Of a stretch of 64,000 nt of DNA, positions 28,314 to 38,744 are shown piece by piece (the first letter of the stretch is position 1; the number at the start of each line of letters is the position of its first letter). The stretch lies in contig NZ_CP031848.1 of NCBI RefSeq assembly GCF_003441595.1, forward strand, positions 2,976,001-3,040,000, read 5' to 3'. Source of the DNA: Marinobacter sp. Arc7-DN-1 (lineage in GTDB: Bacteria > Pseudomonadota > Gammaproteobacteria > Pseudomonadales > Oleiphilaceae). The notes below the pieces were generated by a model. It had not been told where the DNA came from, did not search any database, and worked only from the letters and a program-made list of their open reading frames with translations. The translations under genes were made by a program, and so were the position numbers.

Positions 28314-28532
28314 GAGCCTGCTCCCCCAATGGGTGAATTCAGTGCCTTGCTGTACCTCTGAACATGCCGTGCCAACGCCTGAAAATCAGCCGGTGCGGTG
28401 ATTCCAGATACATGGTAATGGGTAGTCCAGATTCCTGAGGATTTCAAACGGGATAATCAAATACGGCTGAATGGCTTTGAGTTTCGGGGCACAAGGATAT
28501 GGGATGGGAGGAAGGGAAATCTCTGAAGATGG

Positions 28533-28572
28533 GTCGCCAACGCCGCTAGATGGGGCACTGCGGCGTTGCGAC
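28533..28572. terminator. Strong hairpin downstream of the SDR gene
   Basis: The arms are GTCG-c-CAACGCCGC and GCGGCGTTG-CGAC with a 13-base loop; one C is bulged. It lies about 24 bases beyond the SDR stop and could end that transcript, but no T-run follows on either strand, so a factor-independent terminator is not proved. The remaining 280-base gap between the SDR and binding-protein genes shows no other clear signal. Confidence 0.4.
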
Positions 28573-28595
28573 GGATTTGAAGGACCGGGTTGGTG

Positions 28596-29345
28596 TTACA
28601 GCTCCTGGGCCGTGGGCCGCAGGATGATTTCGTTGATATCGACGTCCGCGGGCTGTTCGATGGCATAAACAATGGCCCGGGCCACGGCGTCGGAATCAAT
28701 CGCCACCTTGTAGAGCTCATCCGCCGCCTGTTTGGCGTCCGGATCGGTGATGGTGCTGGTGAGCTCGGTCGCCACCGCCCCCGGCGAGATGTTGGTGCTG
28801 CGGATCTCGTCACCCGCTTCCATGCGCAGCCCTTCAGACAGAGCCCGGACGGCGTATTTGGTGGCGCAGTAGACAGCGGCCCCCGGAAACAGTTTGTGGC
28901 CGGCGACGGACGACAGGTTGATGACGTGTCCGCTGTGTTGTTCCCTCATGGTTGGCAACACCGCCGCGATTCCATACATCACGCCCTTGATGTTGACGTC
29001 CACCATCTGTTCCCATTCGTCTACCTTCAGGGCGTCCAGCGGCGCCAGAGGCATCAGGCCGGCGTTATTGACCAGCACATCGATCCGGCCGAAGGCCTCT
29101 TTAGCCGCCGCGGCCAGGGATTCCACCTGGGCGCGGTCGGTCACGTCGGTGACCTGCCAGATTGCCTCGGCGCCCCTGGATTCCAGGTCCTCCGCCAGGG
29201 CTTTCAGGCGATCTTCACGGCGGGCGGCGAGTACCAGCCTGGCACCCCTGTCGGCCAGGCGGCGGGCAGTGGCTTCACCGAGACCACTGCTGGCACCGGT
29301 GATAATCACGACTTTGCTGTTGATCGGGTCGTTGGTATTGCTCAT
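28596..29345 (-). CDS. Short-chain dehydrogenase/reductase
   Basis: Classical SDR of 249 residues, probably NADPH-dependent. The cofactor motif is TGASSGLG (residues 16-23), with basic residues after strand 2 (AARREDR) that favour NADPH. NNAG is at 93-96, the catalytic Ser in NLSSVAG (about 145), and YCATK supplies Tyr159 and Lys163. The sequence [13 protein letters not shown] after the active site is typical. The closest family by eye is the YdfG/serine 3-dehydrogenase-like carbonyl reductases. It follows the old yellow enzyme gene by 31 bases, so both are likely co-transcribed under NemR and act on reactive carbonyls. Confidence 0.9.
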   Translation of the reverse strand: MSNTNDPINSKVVIITGASSGLGEATARRLADRGARLVLAARREDRLKALAEDLESRGAEAIWQVTDVTDRAQVESLAAAAKEAFGRIDVLVNNAGLMPLAPLDALKVDEWEQMVDVNIKGVMYGIAAVLPTMREQHSGHVINLSSVAGHKLFPGAAVYCATKYAVRALSEGLRMEAGDEIRSTNISPGAVATELTSTITDPDAKQAADELYKVAIDSDAVARAIVYAIEQPADVDINEIILRPTAQEL

Positions 29346-29376
29346 GGCGTGTCTCCTTTGGGAGTGAAAGCTTTAT

Positions 29377-30498
29377 TCAGGCGCTCTTTTCGAGTTCCTG
29401 TAGCGTTGGGTAATCGGTGTATCCGTGCTCGTCGCCGCCGTAAAAGGTGCTGTCGTCCCACTCGTTCAGCGGCGCATTCTGGCGGAAGCGCTCCGGCAGA
29501 TCCGGGTTGGCGATAAACGGGCGACCGAAGCTGACCAGATCGCAGCGACCTTCGTTGATGCGCTTCCGGGCCTCATCAGCGGTGTAGGCACCGTTGGCGA
29601 TATAGGTGCCTTTAAAGCCGGCACGGATGGCATCGATCACCTCTTCCGGGCGTCCGTTGGCATGATTGCCCTGGAAGGAGTCCTCCACCACTTCGATATA
29701 GGCAATGCCCAGGTCGTTCAGGTGCCGGGCGAAGGCGCCGAAGGTCTCAACCGGGTTGTCGTCGTTCATGGCGTTGAAGCTGCCGGTGGGACTGACGCGA
29801 ACCCCGACTTTGTCCTTGCCCCAGACGTCGATAACGGCTTCGATCACCATCAGCGGCAGGCGCAGGCGGTTTTCCACCGAGCCACCATACTCGTCGGTGC
29901 GCTGGTTGCTGCCGCTCCTGATGAACTGGTCCAGCAGATAGCCGTTGGCGGCATGGACTTCAACACCATCAAAGCCGGCTTGCTTTGCGTTCAGTGCGCC
30001 CTGGCGGTATTGCTCGACGATATCGGCCATTTCCCCGGTTTCCAGGGCCCGTGGCTCCGGAATATCCACCATGCCAGAGTCGGCGCTGATGAAGGTCTTG
30101 GCGCCTTCGGGCCTGATGGCGGAAGGCGCAACGGGCTGCTCACCATTCGGCTGCAGATCCGGATGGGAAATCCGGCCCACGTGCCACAGCTGCATGTGGA
30201 TCCGGCCACCGGCCATGTGCACCGCACCGGTTATCTTCTTCCAGCCTTCAACCTGCTCGGGCGAATGAATGCCGGGGGTAAAGGCATAGCCCTTGCCCTG
30301 TGGTGATACCTGGGTGGCTTCACTGATGATCAGGCCGGCGCTGGCCCGTTGCTGGTAGTAGCGGGCGTTCATGTCGTTGGGAACGTCCCCGGGCTGGCTT
30401 GAGCGGGAGCGTGTCAGTGGCGACATCAGAACCCGGTTGGGCAGGGCCAGTTGGCCCAGGTGGCACGGTTGAAACAGTGGATCGTTCTGGTTGCTCAT
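29377..30498 (-). CDS. nemA: Old yellow enzyme / N-ethylmaleimide reductase
   Basis: FMN-dependent NADPH ene-reductase of 373 residues, close to the 365 of E. coli NemA. It reduces activated C=C bonds and nitro compounds. The substrate-binding His-Asn pair and proton donor are H182, N185 and Y187 in VHAANGYLLDQF. Thr29 in MSPLTRSRS tunes the flavin, and FNAMNDDNP and SFGRPFIANPDLPERF are further family signatures. AAGGAGG precedes the ATG. A NemR-like operator sits at its promoter, and the regulator gene lies directly upstream on the same strand, as in E. coli nemRA. Confidence 0.93.
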   Translation of the reverse strand: MSNQNDPLFQPCHLGQLALPNRVLMSPLTRSRSSQPGDVPNDMNARYYQQRASAGLIISEATQVSPQGKGYAFTPGIHSPEQVEGWKKITGAVHMAGGRIHMQLWHVGRISHPDLQPNGEQPVAPSAIRPEGAKTFISADSGMVDIPEPRALETGEMADIVEQYRQGALNAKQAGFDGVEVHAANGYLLDQFIRSGSNQRTDEYGGSVENRLRLPLMVIEAVIDVWGKDKVGVRVSPTGSFNAMNDDNPVETFGAFARHLNDLGIAYIEVVEDSFQGNHANGRPEEVIDAIRAGFKGTYIANGAYTADEARKRINEGRCDLVSFGRPFIANPDLPERFRQNAPLNEWDDSTFYGGDEHGYTDYPTLQELEKSA

Positions 30499-30547
30499 CG
30501 GGCATCCTCCTTCAGATGAAATACTCTTAAGATTAAATGCTATTAAT

Positions 30548-30559
30548 TAGACCAGTCTA
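30548..30559 (-). promoter_or_regulatory. NemR-like operator of the nemA-SDR operon
   Basis: On the minus strand the palindrome TAGAC-TG-GTCTA is followed by TAATTA, which can serve as a -10 hexamer. The operator of nemR has the same GGTCTAAT right edge overlapping its -10 box. A recognisable -35 is lacking. The site is 49 bases upstream of the nemA start. Confidence 0.6.
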
Positions 30560-30582
30560 CTAGTCAGTGATCGAAAAAAAGT

Positions 30583-32374
<1,792 letters not shown>

Positions 32375-32414
32375 TGGGCCGCTGATCGGGGCTGGCGGCG
32401 CGGGCCGCGCCCGG

Positions 32415-33461
32415 TCAGCGATCCGTCAGCTTGAGCTCAATCCGCCGGTTCTTCTGTAGCGCTTCTGGCGAGGTGCCTTCTGCCACCGGGAAGAATTCGC
32501 CGAAGCCAGCGGCCACCATGCGTCGCTCGGGCACCCCCTGTGCTGCCAGATAGCGGACCACGGCCACGGCGCGGGCGGTGGAAAGCTCCCAGTTGGAGGG
32601 GAATTTGGGGGTGTTGATGGGCACAACGTCGGTATGGCCATCAATTCGCAGAATCCAGTCGACATCCTCCGGAATCTTGTCGGCGACAGCGAGCAACACT
32701 TTTGCCAGCTTGTCCAGTTCGCGCATGCCATCCTCACCAAGTTCTGCCGAACCCGAGGCAAACAACAACTCCGAGGGCAGCAGGAAACGGTCGCCCACCA
32801 CCCGGATGTTCTCGTTGCTGGCGAGGATGTCCCGTAGTCGGGCAAAGAATTCCGACTGGTACTGTTCGAGCTGGTTTACGCGCTCGGCCAGCAAGGTATT
32901 CAGCCGCCGGCTGACCTGTTCCAGTTTCTGCTCTTTTTCCGCCGTCATCTGCTCCTGCAACTTCAGCGCGGAGGCGATCTGCCTCAGTTGCTCCCGCAGC
33001 GACGCAATCTGATTGGACAGCCGCAGGATCATCGCCTGCTGGCTGGCGGACATCTCCTCTTTCTCATCAATGGATTGCTCCATGCTTGCCAGCCGCTCGG
33101 CCCGGGCTTCGGCCATGGCGGTCTGCTGCATCAGTTGCTCGCGGGTGGACTCGAGCTGGTTCACCAGTTTGTCGTTTCGGGTCAGGCTGGCGCTGTAATC
33201 GTCCTGAAAGCTGGCCATCTGGTCTTCCAGGGCATCGGTCTTGTTCTGCTCCAGGCCCAGAAGCTCCGACAATTCGTTCAACTGGGCATTGAGGCGGGCC
33301 AACTGGGTGTCGCGGTCAGACAGGGTCTGGGAAAGATAAAGCTGGCTCACCACATAGACCAGCAGCATGAAGATCACGAGCATCAGCAGCGCCGAGAGGG
33401 CATCGACGTAACCCGGCCAGACGTTGGTGGTGCTTCGGCTGCGGCGTCTGGATCCGATCAT
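32415..33461 (-). CDS. OmpA/MotB-like protein with long coiled coil
   Basis: Peptidoglycan-binding membrane protein of 348 residues. One N-terminal helix (about 17-40, WPGYVDALSALLMLVIFMLLVYVV) contains an Asp (D20) placed like the ion-binding Asp of MotB. A long coiled coil (about 45-225) follows, then an OmpA-like domain with RIDGHTDVVPI and NRRIELKL. The coiled coil is much longer than the linker of flagellar MotB. It overlaps the upstream MotA/ExbB-like gene by four bases, so the two form an ion-channel unit spanning to the cell wall. The pair is separate from pomAB and has no flagellar neighbours. Function unknown. Confidence 0.85.
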   Translation of the reverse strand: MIGSRRRSRSTTNVWPGYVDALSALLMLVIFMLLVYVVSQLYLSQTLSDRDTQLARLNAQLNELSELLGLEQNKTDALEDQMASFQDDYSASLTRNDKLVNQLESTREQLMQQTAMAEARAERLASMEQSIDEKEEMSASQQAMILRLSNQIASLREQLRQIASALKLQEQMTAEKEQKLEQVSRRLNTLLAERVNQLEQYQSEFFARLRDILASNENIRVVGDRFLLPSELLFASGSAELGEDGMRELDKLAKVLLAVADKIPEDVDWILRIDGHTDVVPINTPKFPSNWELSTARAVAVVRYLAAQGVPERRMVAAGFGEFFPVAEGTSPEALQKNRRIELKLTDR

Positions 33462-34186
33462 GACAGGTCTTTCCTGTCATCCACCCGGTCCACCAGGTTG
33501 GTCACGCCGGTCAGCCACTCCTCAAGCCCGTCATAGAACCGGTTCTGGGCATGGCCGGCCTGGATGTCGAGGAAGCCGAGAATCAGCGATCCGCCCAGAC
33601 CCAGCAGGGATGAACTGAAGGCCGTGCCCATGCCTTCAAGAGGTGTCAAAAGGCCCTCCTGAAGCTCGGCAAACACCTTGCCGAAGTCCTCCTGGCTCAT
33701 GTCCAGGCCGGTGATCACCTGACCGACCGAATTGATGGTGCCAAGCAGCCCCCAGAAGGTGCCAAGCAGACCGAGGAATACCAGCAGGCTGATGAAATAT
33801 CGGGTAATTTCCCGCTGTTCGTCCATACGCGAATGAATGCCATCGAGCACCGTGCGCAGGGACATGGTAGACAGGGTAAAACGATCGCGCTTGGCGTCCT
33901 CCCCCAGCTGCCGGGCCAGTGGCTTCAGCAGCCGCGGTTCCTGGACTACCGAGAGCCCGGCGTGGCCGGTGCGGAACTGGGCGATCCACTTCAGCTCCGG
34001 GAATAACACAAACACCTGTCGGTAGGTCAGGGCAATGCCGACAATCAGTACGCCCAGAATCAGGAGGTTGAAGACCCAGTTGGCCATAAAGGCGGAGATC
34101 AGGGGTTTGTGGATCAGGGCGCCGACAACCACGACCACGCCGAGGAAAATCGTCATCCAGAAAAGGGTGTGTTTGGGATTGCTCAT
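33458..34186 (-). CDS. MotA/TolQ/ExbB-type proton channel protein
   Basis: Inner-membrane protein of 242 residues. Two N-terminal helices (about 8-55) are followed by a cytoplasmic stretch. A conserved helix pair then follows: ISLLVFLGLLGTFWGLLGTINSVGQVI (about 130-156) and GMGTAFSSSLLGLGGSLILGFLDI (about 185-208). These match the last two helices of the MotA/TolQ/ExbB family, which line the ion path. It is shorter than PomA and lacks the large FliG-binding loop in the same form. Paired with the OmpA-like protein downstream. No TolR, TonB or Zorya partners lie nearby. Confidence 0.82.
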   Translation of the reverse strand: MSNPKHTLFWMTIFLGVVVVVGALIHKPLISAFMANWVFNLLILGVLIVGIALTYRQVFVLFPELKWIAQFRTGHAGLSVVQEPRLLKPLARQLGEDAKRDRFTLSTMSLRTVLDGIHSRMDEQREITRYFISLLVFLGLLGTFWGLLGTINSVGQVITGLDMSQEDFGKVFAELQEGLLTPLEGMGTAFSSSLLGLGGSLILGFLDIQAGHAQNRFYDGLEEWLTGVTNLVDRVDDRKDLS

Positions 34187-34280
34187 GGAGAGGGCCAGCC
34201 TTTTGAGATATTCCTCAACACGTTAGCACAGATATGAGATGCTGTTGGGATCGGTAACTGAACTTTAATCGGGGAGCTTC

Positions 34281-34733
34281 ATGGCTGGTGATCTGCCTTT
34301 CCACTTTCGCTTCCGCGTCCGCTACGGCGAATGTGATGCCCAGGGTGTGGTGTTTAATGCCCGTTATGCGGATTTTGTTGATATTTCGGTCAACGAATAC
34401 ATCCGCATGCTGTTCGGGGATTACCAGAATCTGCTGGACCAGGATCTGGACATCCAGGTGGTGAGTCTCACGGTGAACTGGAAAGCTCCGGCAAAATTCG
34501 ATGAGGTTCTTGAGGCCCGGATTCGCACTGGGCGAATCGGCAACACGTCCTTCACGTTGCATCTGGAGTTTTTACGGTACGGAGATGAGGCCTTTATAGC
34601 CGACGCCGACATCACCTATGTAGTGATTCAGCCTTCGGTTATGGGGAAGGTGACAATACCGGACCACATACGGCAGTTGCTGGAGGCGGGTGCGCCCGGC
34701 GGATTGATCAGCCACGCCGGAGAGAGGGACTGA
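34281..34733 (+). CDS. Acyl-CoA thioesterase, YbgC-like (4HBT)
   Basis: Hotdog-fold thioesterase of 150 residues. The family active-site region is RVRYGECDAQGVVFNARYADFVDISVNEYI: Asp in CDAQGVV is the catalytic residue of the 4-hydroxybenzoyl-CoA thioesterase/YbgC type. The typical fold continues with VNWKAPAKFDEVLEARIRTGRIGNTSFTLHLEF. The acyl substrate is not known. A GGAG box precedes the ATG. The stop lies four bases before the left arm of a long inverted repeat, and the next gene converges on it. Confidence 0.88.
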   Translation: MAGDLPFHFRFRVRYGECDAQGVVFNARYADFVDISVNEYIRMLFGDYQNLLDQDLDIQVVSLTVNWKAPAKFDEVLEARIRTGRIGNTSFTLHLEFLRYGDEAFIADADITYVVIQPSVMGKVTIPDHIRQLLEAGAPGGLISHAGERD

Positions 34734-34737
34734 AAAT

Positions 34738-34798
34738 GGGGTCAGATGAAAATGGGGTCAGATGAAAATTTCATCTGACCCCATTTTCATCTGACCCC
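34738..34798. repeat. Tandem-duplicated inverted repeat, GGGGTCAGATGAAA type
   Basis: The unit GGGGTCAGATGAAA occurs twice in tandem and then twice inverted. Together they form perfect 30-base arms around a single A (34768). It lies between the convergent thioesterase and DJ-1 genes. Motifs containing GGGGTCAGA are common intergenic repeats in gamma- and betaproteobacteria, and some are linked to REP-associated transposases. As RNA it would form a long hairpin and could act as a bidirectional transcription end. Confidence 0.85.
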
Positions 34799-34810
34799 GA
34801 TTTCAACCGG

Positions 34811-35494
34811 TCAGCTTTCCTGCAGGGCCTGCACGACGGCCTTCGCCGCCCCTTCGGAAGACGCCGGGTTCTGACCGGTAATCAGCTTGCCATCCACCAC
34901 AATATGCGGTGCCCAGTCGTCACCCCGGGTGTAGGTGGCGGTGTTTTCCTTCAGCATGTCTTCCAGCAGGAAAGGCACAATGCCGCTCAGGCCCACCGCC
35001 TCTTCCTCACTGTTGCTGAAGCCGGTCACTTCCCGGCCGCCAACAATGTTCTGGCCGGGCTTGATTTCCACGTTCTTGAACACGGCCGGCGCGTGGCATA
35101 CGGCACCGATGACCTTGCCCTGCTCGTACGCAGTCTTGATCAGGGCGACGGATTTGTCGTCGTTGACCAGGTCCCACAGCGGGCCGTGGCCGCCCGGGTA
35201 GAAGATGGCGTCGTACTCGTTCATGTCCACGTCGCTCAGCTTCCTGGTGCTGGCCAGGGACTCCTTGGCGTGGGGATCTTCCTGGAAGCGCCGGGTGGTT
35301 TCGGTCAGGGCTTCTTCCGTCTCGCTGTTGGGATCCACCGGTGGCTGGCCGCCTTTCGGCGAGGCAATGGTGATATCCGCGCCGGCATCCCGGAAAACGT
35401 AGTAGGGTGCGGTGAACTCCTCGAGCCAGAAGCCGGTCTTGTGGCCGGTATCGCCCATCTGGTCATGTGAGGTGAGAACCATCAGAATCTTCAT
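34811..35494 (-). CDS. DJ-1/PfpI-family protein (glyoxalase III / class I amidotransferase-like)
   Basis: Protein of 227 residues of the DJ-1 superfamily. The nucleophile elbow is GAVCHAPAVF (Cys at about 132), and Glu in FWLEEFTAPYYVF near the N terminus is the partner acid of this family. YPGGHGPLWDLVND and NIVGGREVTGFSNSEEEAV are further landmarks shared with yeast Hsp31-like and bacterial glyoxalase III-type members. Those detoxify methylglyoxal or act as protein chaperones, so a carbonyl-stress role is plausible but unproved. Confidence 0.88.
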   Translation of the reverse strand: MKILMVLTSHDQMGDTGHKTGFWLEEFTAPYYVFRDAGADITIASPKGGQPPVDPNSETEEALTETTRRFQEDPHAKESLASTRKLSDVDMNEYDAIFYPGGHGPLWDLVNDDKSVALIKTAYEQGKVIGAVCHAPAVFKNVEIKPGQNIVGGREVTGFSNSEEEAVGLSGIVPFLLEDMLKENTATYTRGDDWAPHIVVDGKLITGQNPASSEGAAKAVVQALQES

Positions 35495-35688
35495 GGTGTC
35501 TGTCCTTAACGTTAACGAATGAATGGCACTTCTTGACTGGTCTGTGAAACAACCTTGTGCCGTCGGTGGCTGAATTCAACCACCGTTACGTAAATCCGGC
35601 CCCCGCAGATCTTGAACCGTCTATACTCTGGACATATATGGCCAGATCCTGAAAAAACGCAAAAAGCACACAGGCAAGGACGACAGGA

Positions 35689-36441
35689 ATGCGAGTATTC
35701 ATAGCCGCCTTCGTGATGGCGCTGGCGCTTCCCGCCACGGCCCAGCAGGGCACGGAAACCGTGGAAGCCCTGACAGTAACCGTGGGCGCCAGCCATGCAC
35801 CTCCGTACAGGATTATCGAAAATGGTGAGAGAACTGGCCTCTACGTAGAAATATTCGAGGAAATCGCAGACCGCCTGGGCTGGAAAGTGCATTACCGGGA
35901 GGCGCCTTTCCGCCGGGTTTTGAGGATGGTTCAGCAGGGGGCGGTGGATGTAATGCTCGGCCCTCTGGAGACCGAGGAGCGGGCGGAGCTGATGGAGTTG
36001 GTGACCCCGGCTTTTCCACCTGAACGCCGCCTCTTCTTTTACCTGCATAAGGAGCACAGGATCGAACGCTACTCGGATCTCTATGGCCGGGCCATTGGTG
36101 TTCTTGAGGGTGCTTCCTATTTCCGGCGGTTCGACACGGATGAAAATTTGCTGAAAGAGCCTGCGCCGCGCTACGAAAACCTGATGCGGATGATGCAGAA
36201 AGGCCGGGTGGATGTGGTGATTGCTCCGGAACTTGCAGGACTCTATGTGATTGACAAACTGGACATTAAAGCCGATATCTCCCCATTTTTCGTGCCTGGT
36301 GAGCGGTCCTACATCGCGGTGGCGAAAAACTCGCCAGTGCTCCAATACGCTGATGATATCAGGGCGGCACTCAAACTGATCGAAATGGAAGGTATACACG
36401 AGGACCTGGTGTTGAAATACCTGGGCAGAGCCCCCCGATGA
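35689..36441 (+). CDS. Family-3 type extracellular solute-binding protein
   Basis: Periplasmic protein of 250 residues with a cleavable signal peptide (MRVFIAAFVMALALPATA). The PBPb fold is seen in LTVTVGASHAPPYRIIENGERTGLYVEIFEEIADRLGWKVHYREAPFRRVLRMVQQGAVDVMLGPLETEERAELM. This pattern is common in orphan polar-amino-acid-like binding proteins of gammaproteobacteria. No ABC permease or sensor kinase lies adjacent, so it may feed a distant transporter or simply sense a ligand. A good ribosome binding site (AGGACGACAGG) precedes the ATG. Confidence 0.85.
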   Translation: MRVFIAAFVMALALPATAQQGTETVEALTVTVGASHAPPYRIIENGERTGLYVEIFEEIADRLGWKVHYREAPFRRVLRMVQQGAVDVMLGPLETEERAELMELVTPAFPPERRLFFYLHKEHRIERYSDLYGRAIGVLEGASYFRRFDTDENLLKEPAPRYENLMRMMQKGRVDVVIAPELAGLYVIDKLDIKADISPFFVPGERSYIAVAKNSPVLQYADDIRAALKLIEMEGIHEDLVLKYLGRAPR

Positions 36442-36802
36442 TTCCCGGCAGACATTACCAAGGCGAAGGGCGTCCCCCGGGCCATGGTTGGCCGAAACGG
36501 TGACCTTTTCATGATACGGCCGGTGCCGGGTATCGGTATCCGGCGCCAGATGGCAGAAACCGGTTGTCCGAGCTGGGAAAAGGGGTACTTGTCAGAGTTG
36601 AGTAAACCGATATGGGTTATCGGCGGAAGCACCCCGATCAATAACAGTTTCGGGCGGAATTTCGACCACTACGCCGAAGAAAACCTTCGCACATACTCGT
36701 CTTGAGCACAGGTTAAAGAGATCTTGGTAGTTCGCATCCTATCTGTATAAACTGAATGCCCTGTTTCTAACCCTGTTCCTGATAAATGAGAGCTGCATCT
36801 GT
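36442..36802. other. Intergenic region, possible gene remnant
   Basis: About 360 bases. An open frame on the plus strand at 36484-36705 would give 73 residues (including SKPIWVIGGSTPINNSF) without a recognisable domain. A minus-strand frame crosses the end of the preceding gene and is probably a shadow. No promoter, hairpin or RNA gene could be supported. Confidence 0.4.
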
Positions 36803-37228
36803 ATGGCAATCTGGACCCAGACCCCGAACCTCGAACACCTCGCCGAAGCCAGCGAAAGCACGGCTGTCAGCTACATGGGTATTGAGTACCTTGAAATCGG
36901 CGATGATTACATAAAAGGCCGCATGCCCGTTGATGAACGTACCGTTCAACCGTTTGGCATTCTCCACGGTGGCTCCTCGGTATTGCTGGCAGAAACCCTC
37001 GGCAGCATGGCCGCCAACTGTTGCCTGAAAGACCCGGAGACTGTCGCTGTGGGGCTGGGTATCAACGCGAACCACATCCGCCCGGTTACCAAAGGCTGGG
37101 TGTACGGCACTGCAAAGCCCATTCATATCGGCGGTACGACCCAGGTGTGGGAAATCCGGCTTGAGAACGAAGGAGGGAAAACCACCTGCATTTCCCGGCT
37201 GACCATGGCGGTAACCAGGCGCCCGTAG
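36803..37228 (+). CDS. Hotdog-fold thioesterase, PaaI/MenI-like
   Basis: Protein of 141 residues. PFGILHGGSSVLLAETLGSMAANCC holds the HGG motif and the catalytic acid (Glu in LLAETLGS) of the PaaI/YdiI/EntH thioesterase group. VGLGINANHIRPVTKGWVYGTAKPIHIGGTTQVWEIRLENEGG covers the next strands. The best match by eye is YdiI (MenI, 1,4-dihydroxy-2-naphthoyl-CoA thioesterase), but similar proteins act on other aryl- or acyl-CoAs. No menaquinone or phenylacetate genes lie nearby. The convergent HD-GYP gene ends 19 bases further on. Confidence 0.88.
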   Translation: MAIWTQTPNLEHLAEASESTAVSYMGIEYLEIGDDYIKGRMPVDERTVQPFGILHGGSSVLLAETLGSMAANCCLKDPETVAVGLGINANHIRPVTKGWVYGTAKPIHIGGTTQVWEIRLENEGGKTTCISRLTMAVTRRP

Positions 37229-37247
37229 CCTGGCTCAGCCGCTCAGA

Positions 37248-38582
37248 TCAAGCCTGGTTCGAGTCCTCCTGTGATTTGACTACGATCAGGCCTTCGTCCA
37301 CGAAGTCCTGTAGAACGATATCGTAGGTACCATCCGGGACTTCACGGGCAATGCGGTAGATGTCGCCGGCGGCATCTTCGGGCGAGGCTTTCAGATCGAG
37401 GGTGCGGAAAGGCATAAGCGGGCTTTTGTCGATGTCTCTTACCAATAGCACTCTGGGCTTGAGTTTGTGGCTGGGGTAGCTCTCGACAACGATACCCACC
37501 TCCCCATTCACCATTTCAACAATCGAGCCCGGCGGATACACCCCAATCATCTGGATAAAGGCGTCGGCCAACTCCTCATCAAACTGGGTGCCACGGTGCT
37601 TGTGAATGATTTCCAGTGCCTGCATGGAGGCTCGCCCCTTGTCGTACACCCGGTTACTGGTAATGGCGTCGTAGGTGTCCACCAGCCCGATCATCTTGGC
37701 AAAGTAGGGGATCTGTTGTGCCTGCAGGCCCCGGGGGTAACCGGAACCGTCCATGCGCTCATGGTGGCTGAATGCCACATCCACGGCAGTATTCAGGGAG
37801 TTGCTGGTACCCATCAGAATGGTGCGCCCGTGAGTCGTGTGCAGGCGCATCACGTCAAACTCCTGGGGGGTGAGAGCCCCCGGCTTGTTGAGGATCTCAT
37901 CGGAAATCCGTGTCTTGCCCACATCGTGCAGCAAACCGCACAGTGCCAGATTACGGATCTCGCCTTCCAGCAAGCCGAGGTGCTTGCCAAACGCAGCCGC
38001 CAGAATGGACACGTTGATGCAATGCTCGGCGGTATACTCGTCCTGATGTTTGATTTTGGTGAGCAGTAGAAGCGCGTTTTCATTGCGAAGCACGCTCTCA
38101 ACACAGCTGTTGACCACGGTGCGGGCATTGTTCAGGTCCAGCGTGCGGCCTACCCTGAGGCCAGACATGATCGACTTGGCCGTCTTCTGGGCCTCCTCAA
38201 AGCGGATAACCGCCGTTTTCATCTCCCGCCCGGCTTCGACCTTGTTAATGTACGTGACACGTTTGCGTGGTGGCACTGCTTTGGCCGTGTTGCTGGAGAC
38301 CTCCGGAGCCGTATTTCGCCTGAATAGGCGCATCAGGCCTGATGGCTTCAGGCCGCTTTTTTCAGGCCTTGGCAAGGGGGCGCCGCTGACTCGTCCTTCA
38401 ATAACGACAAAATCACACTGGGCGCGCAGCGCATCGATCTCGGACTGATCACGAATCACAAACCCCTGAAGCAGGAAGTCAGTGTCCTCCCAGGGCCGGT
38501 CCAGACGGATGACATGCATGCCGATGGCGAGTTCCGACACATCGATCTGGCTCTCAACAATTTCCTGATGCGGTGTACTCAT
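37248..38582 (-). CDS. HD-GYP domain cyclic-di-GMP phosphodiesterase
   Basis: Protein of 444 residues from the ATG chosen here (MSTPHQEIVES); an upstream frame lacks coding character. The first 130 residues form a DUF3391-type N-terminal domain (VSELAIGMHVIRLDRPW...). The HD-GYP domain follows: EYTAEHCINVSILAAAFGKHLG, LLHDVGKTRISDEILNKPGALTPQE, and HHERMDGSGYPRGL. All metal-ligand His/Asp residues and the GYP triplet look intact, so it should cleave c-di-GMP. It has no receiver or membrane segment, hence it is cytoplasmic. Confidence 0.92.
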   Translation of the reverse strand: MSTPHQEIVESQIDVSELAIGMHVIRLDRPWEDTDFLLQGFVIRDQSEIDALRAQCDFVVIEGRVSGAPLPRPEKSGLKPSGLMRLFRRNTAPEVSSNTAKAVPPRKRVTYINKVEAGREMKTAVIRFEEAQKTAKSIMSGLRVGRTLDLNNARTVVNSCVESVLRNENALLLLTKIKHQDEYTAEHCINVSILAAAFGKHLGLLEGEIRNLALCGLLHDVGKTRISDEILNKPGALTPQEFDVMRLHTTHGRTILMGTSNSLNTAVDVAFSHHERMDGSGYPRGLQAQQIPYFAKMIGLVDTYDAITSNRVYDKGRASMQALEIIHKHRGTQFDEELADAFIQMIGVYPPGSIVEMVNGEVGIVVESYPSHKLKPRVLLVRDIDKSPLMPFRTLDLKASPEDAAGDIYRIAREVPDGTYDIVLQDFVDEGLIVVKSQEDSNQA

Positions 38583-38744
38583 AAACCGATCCTGACTCCC
38601 TGAGACCCTATTTTGAGGCAAAAGCACCCTGACAGCATGGACTCGATTGCAAAATTTGGTCAAATAATGTTCATTCAAGATGTTAGCGACCGGTTTTTGT
38701 AGGTTGATCTCCCTTTGGCGGGGATGCGCTGAGGACCTTCTGCC

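Noticed and set aside
32415..34186. Zorya defence system (ZorA/ZorB-like pair)
   Set aside because: The MotA/ExbB-like protein is 242 residues without the long tail of ZorA, and no ZorC, ZorD or ZorE-like gene is adjacent. Such pairs are common in gammaproteobacterial genomes.
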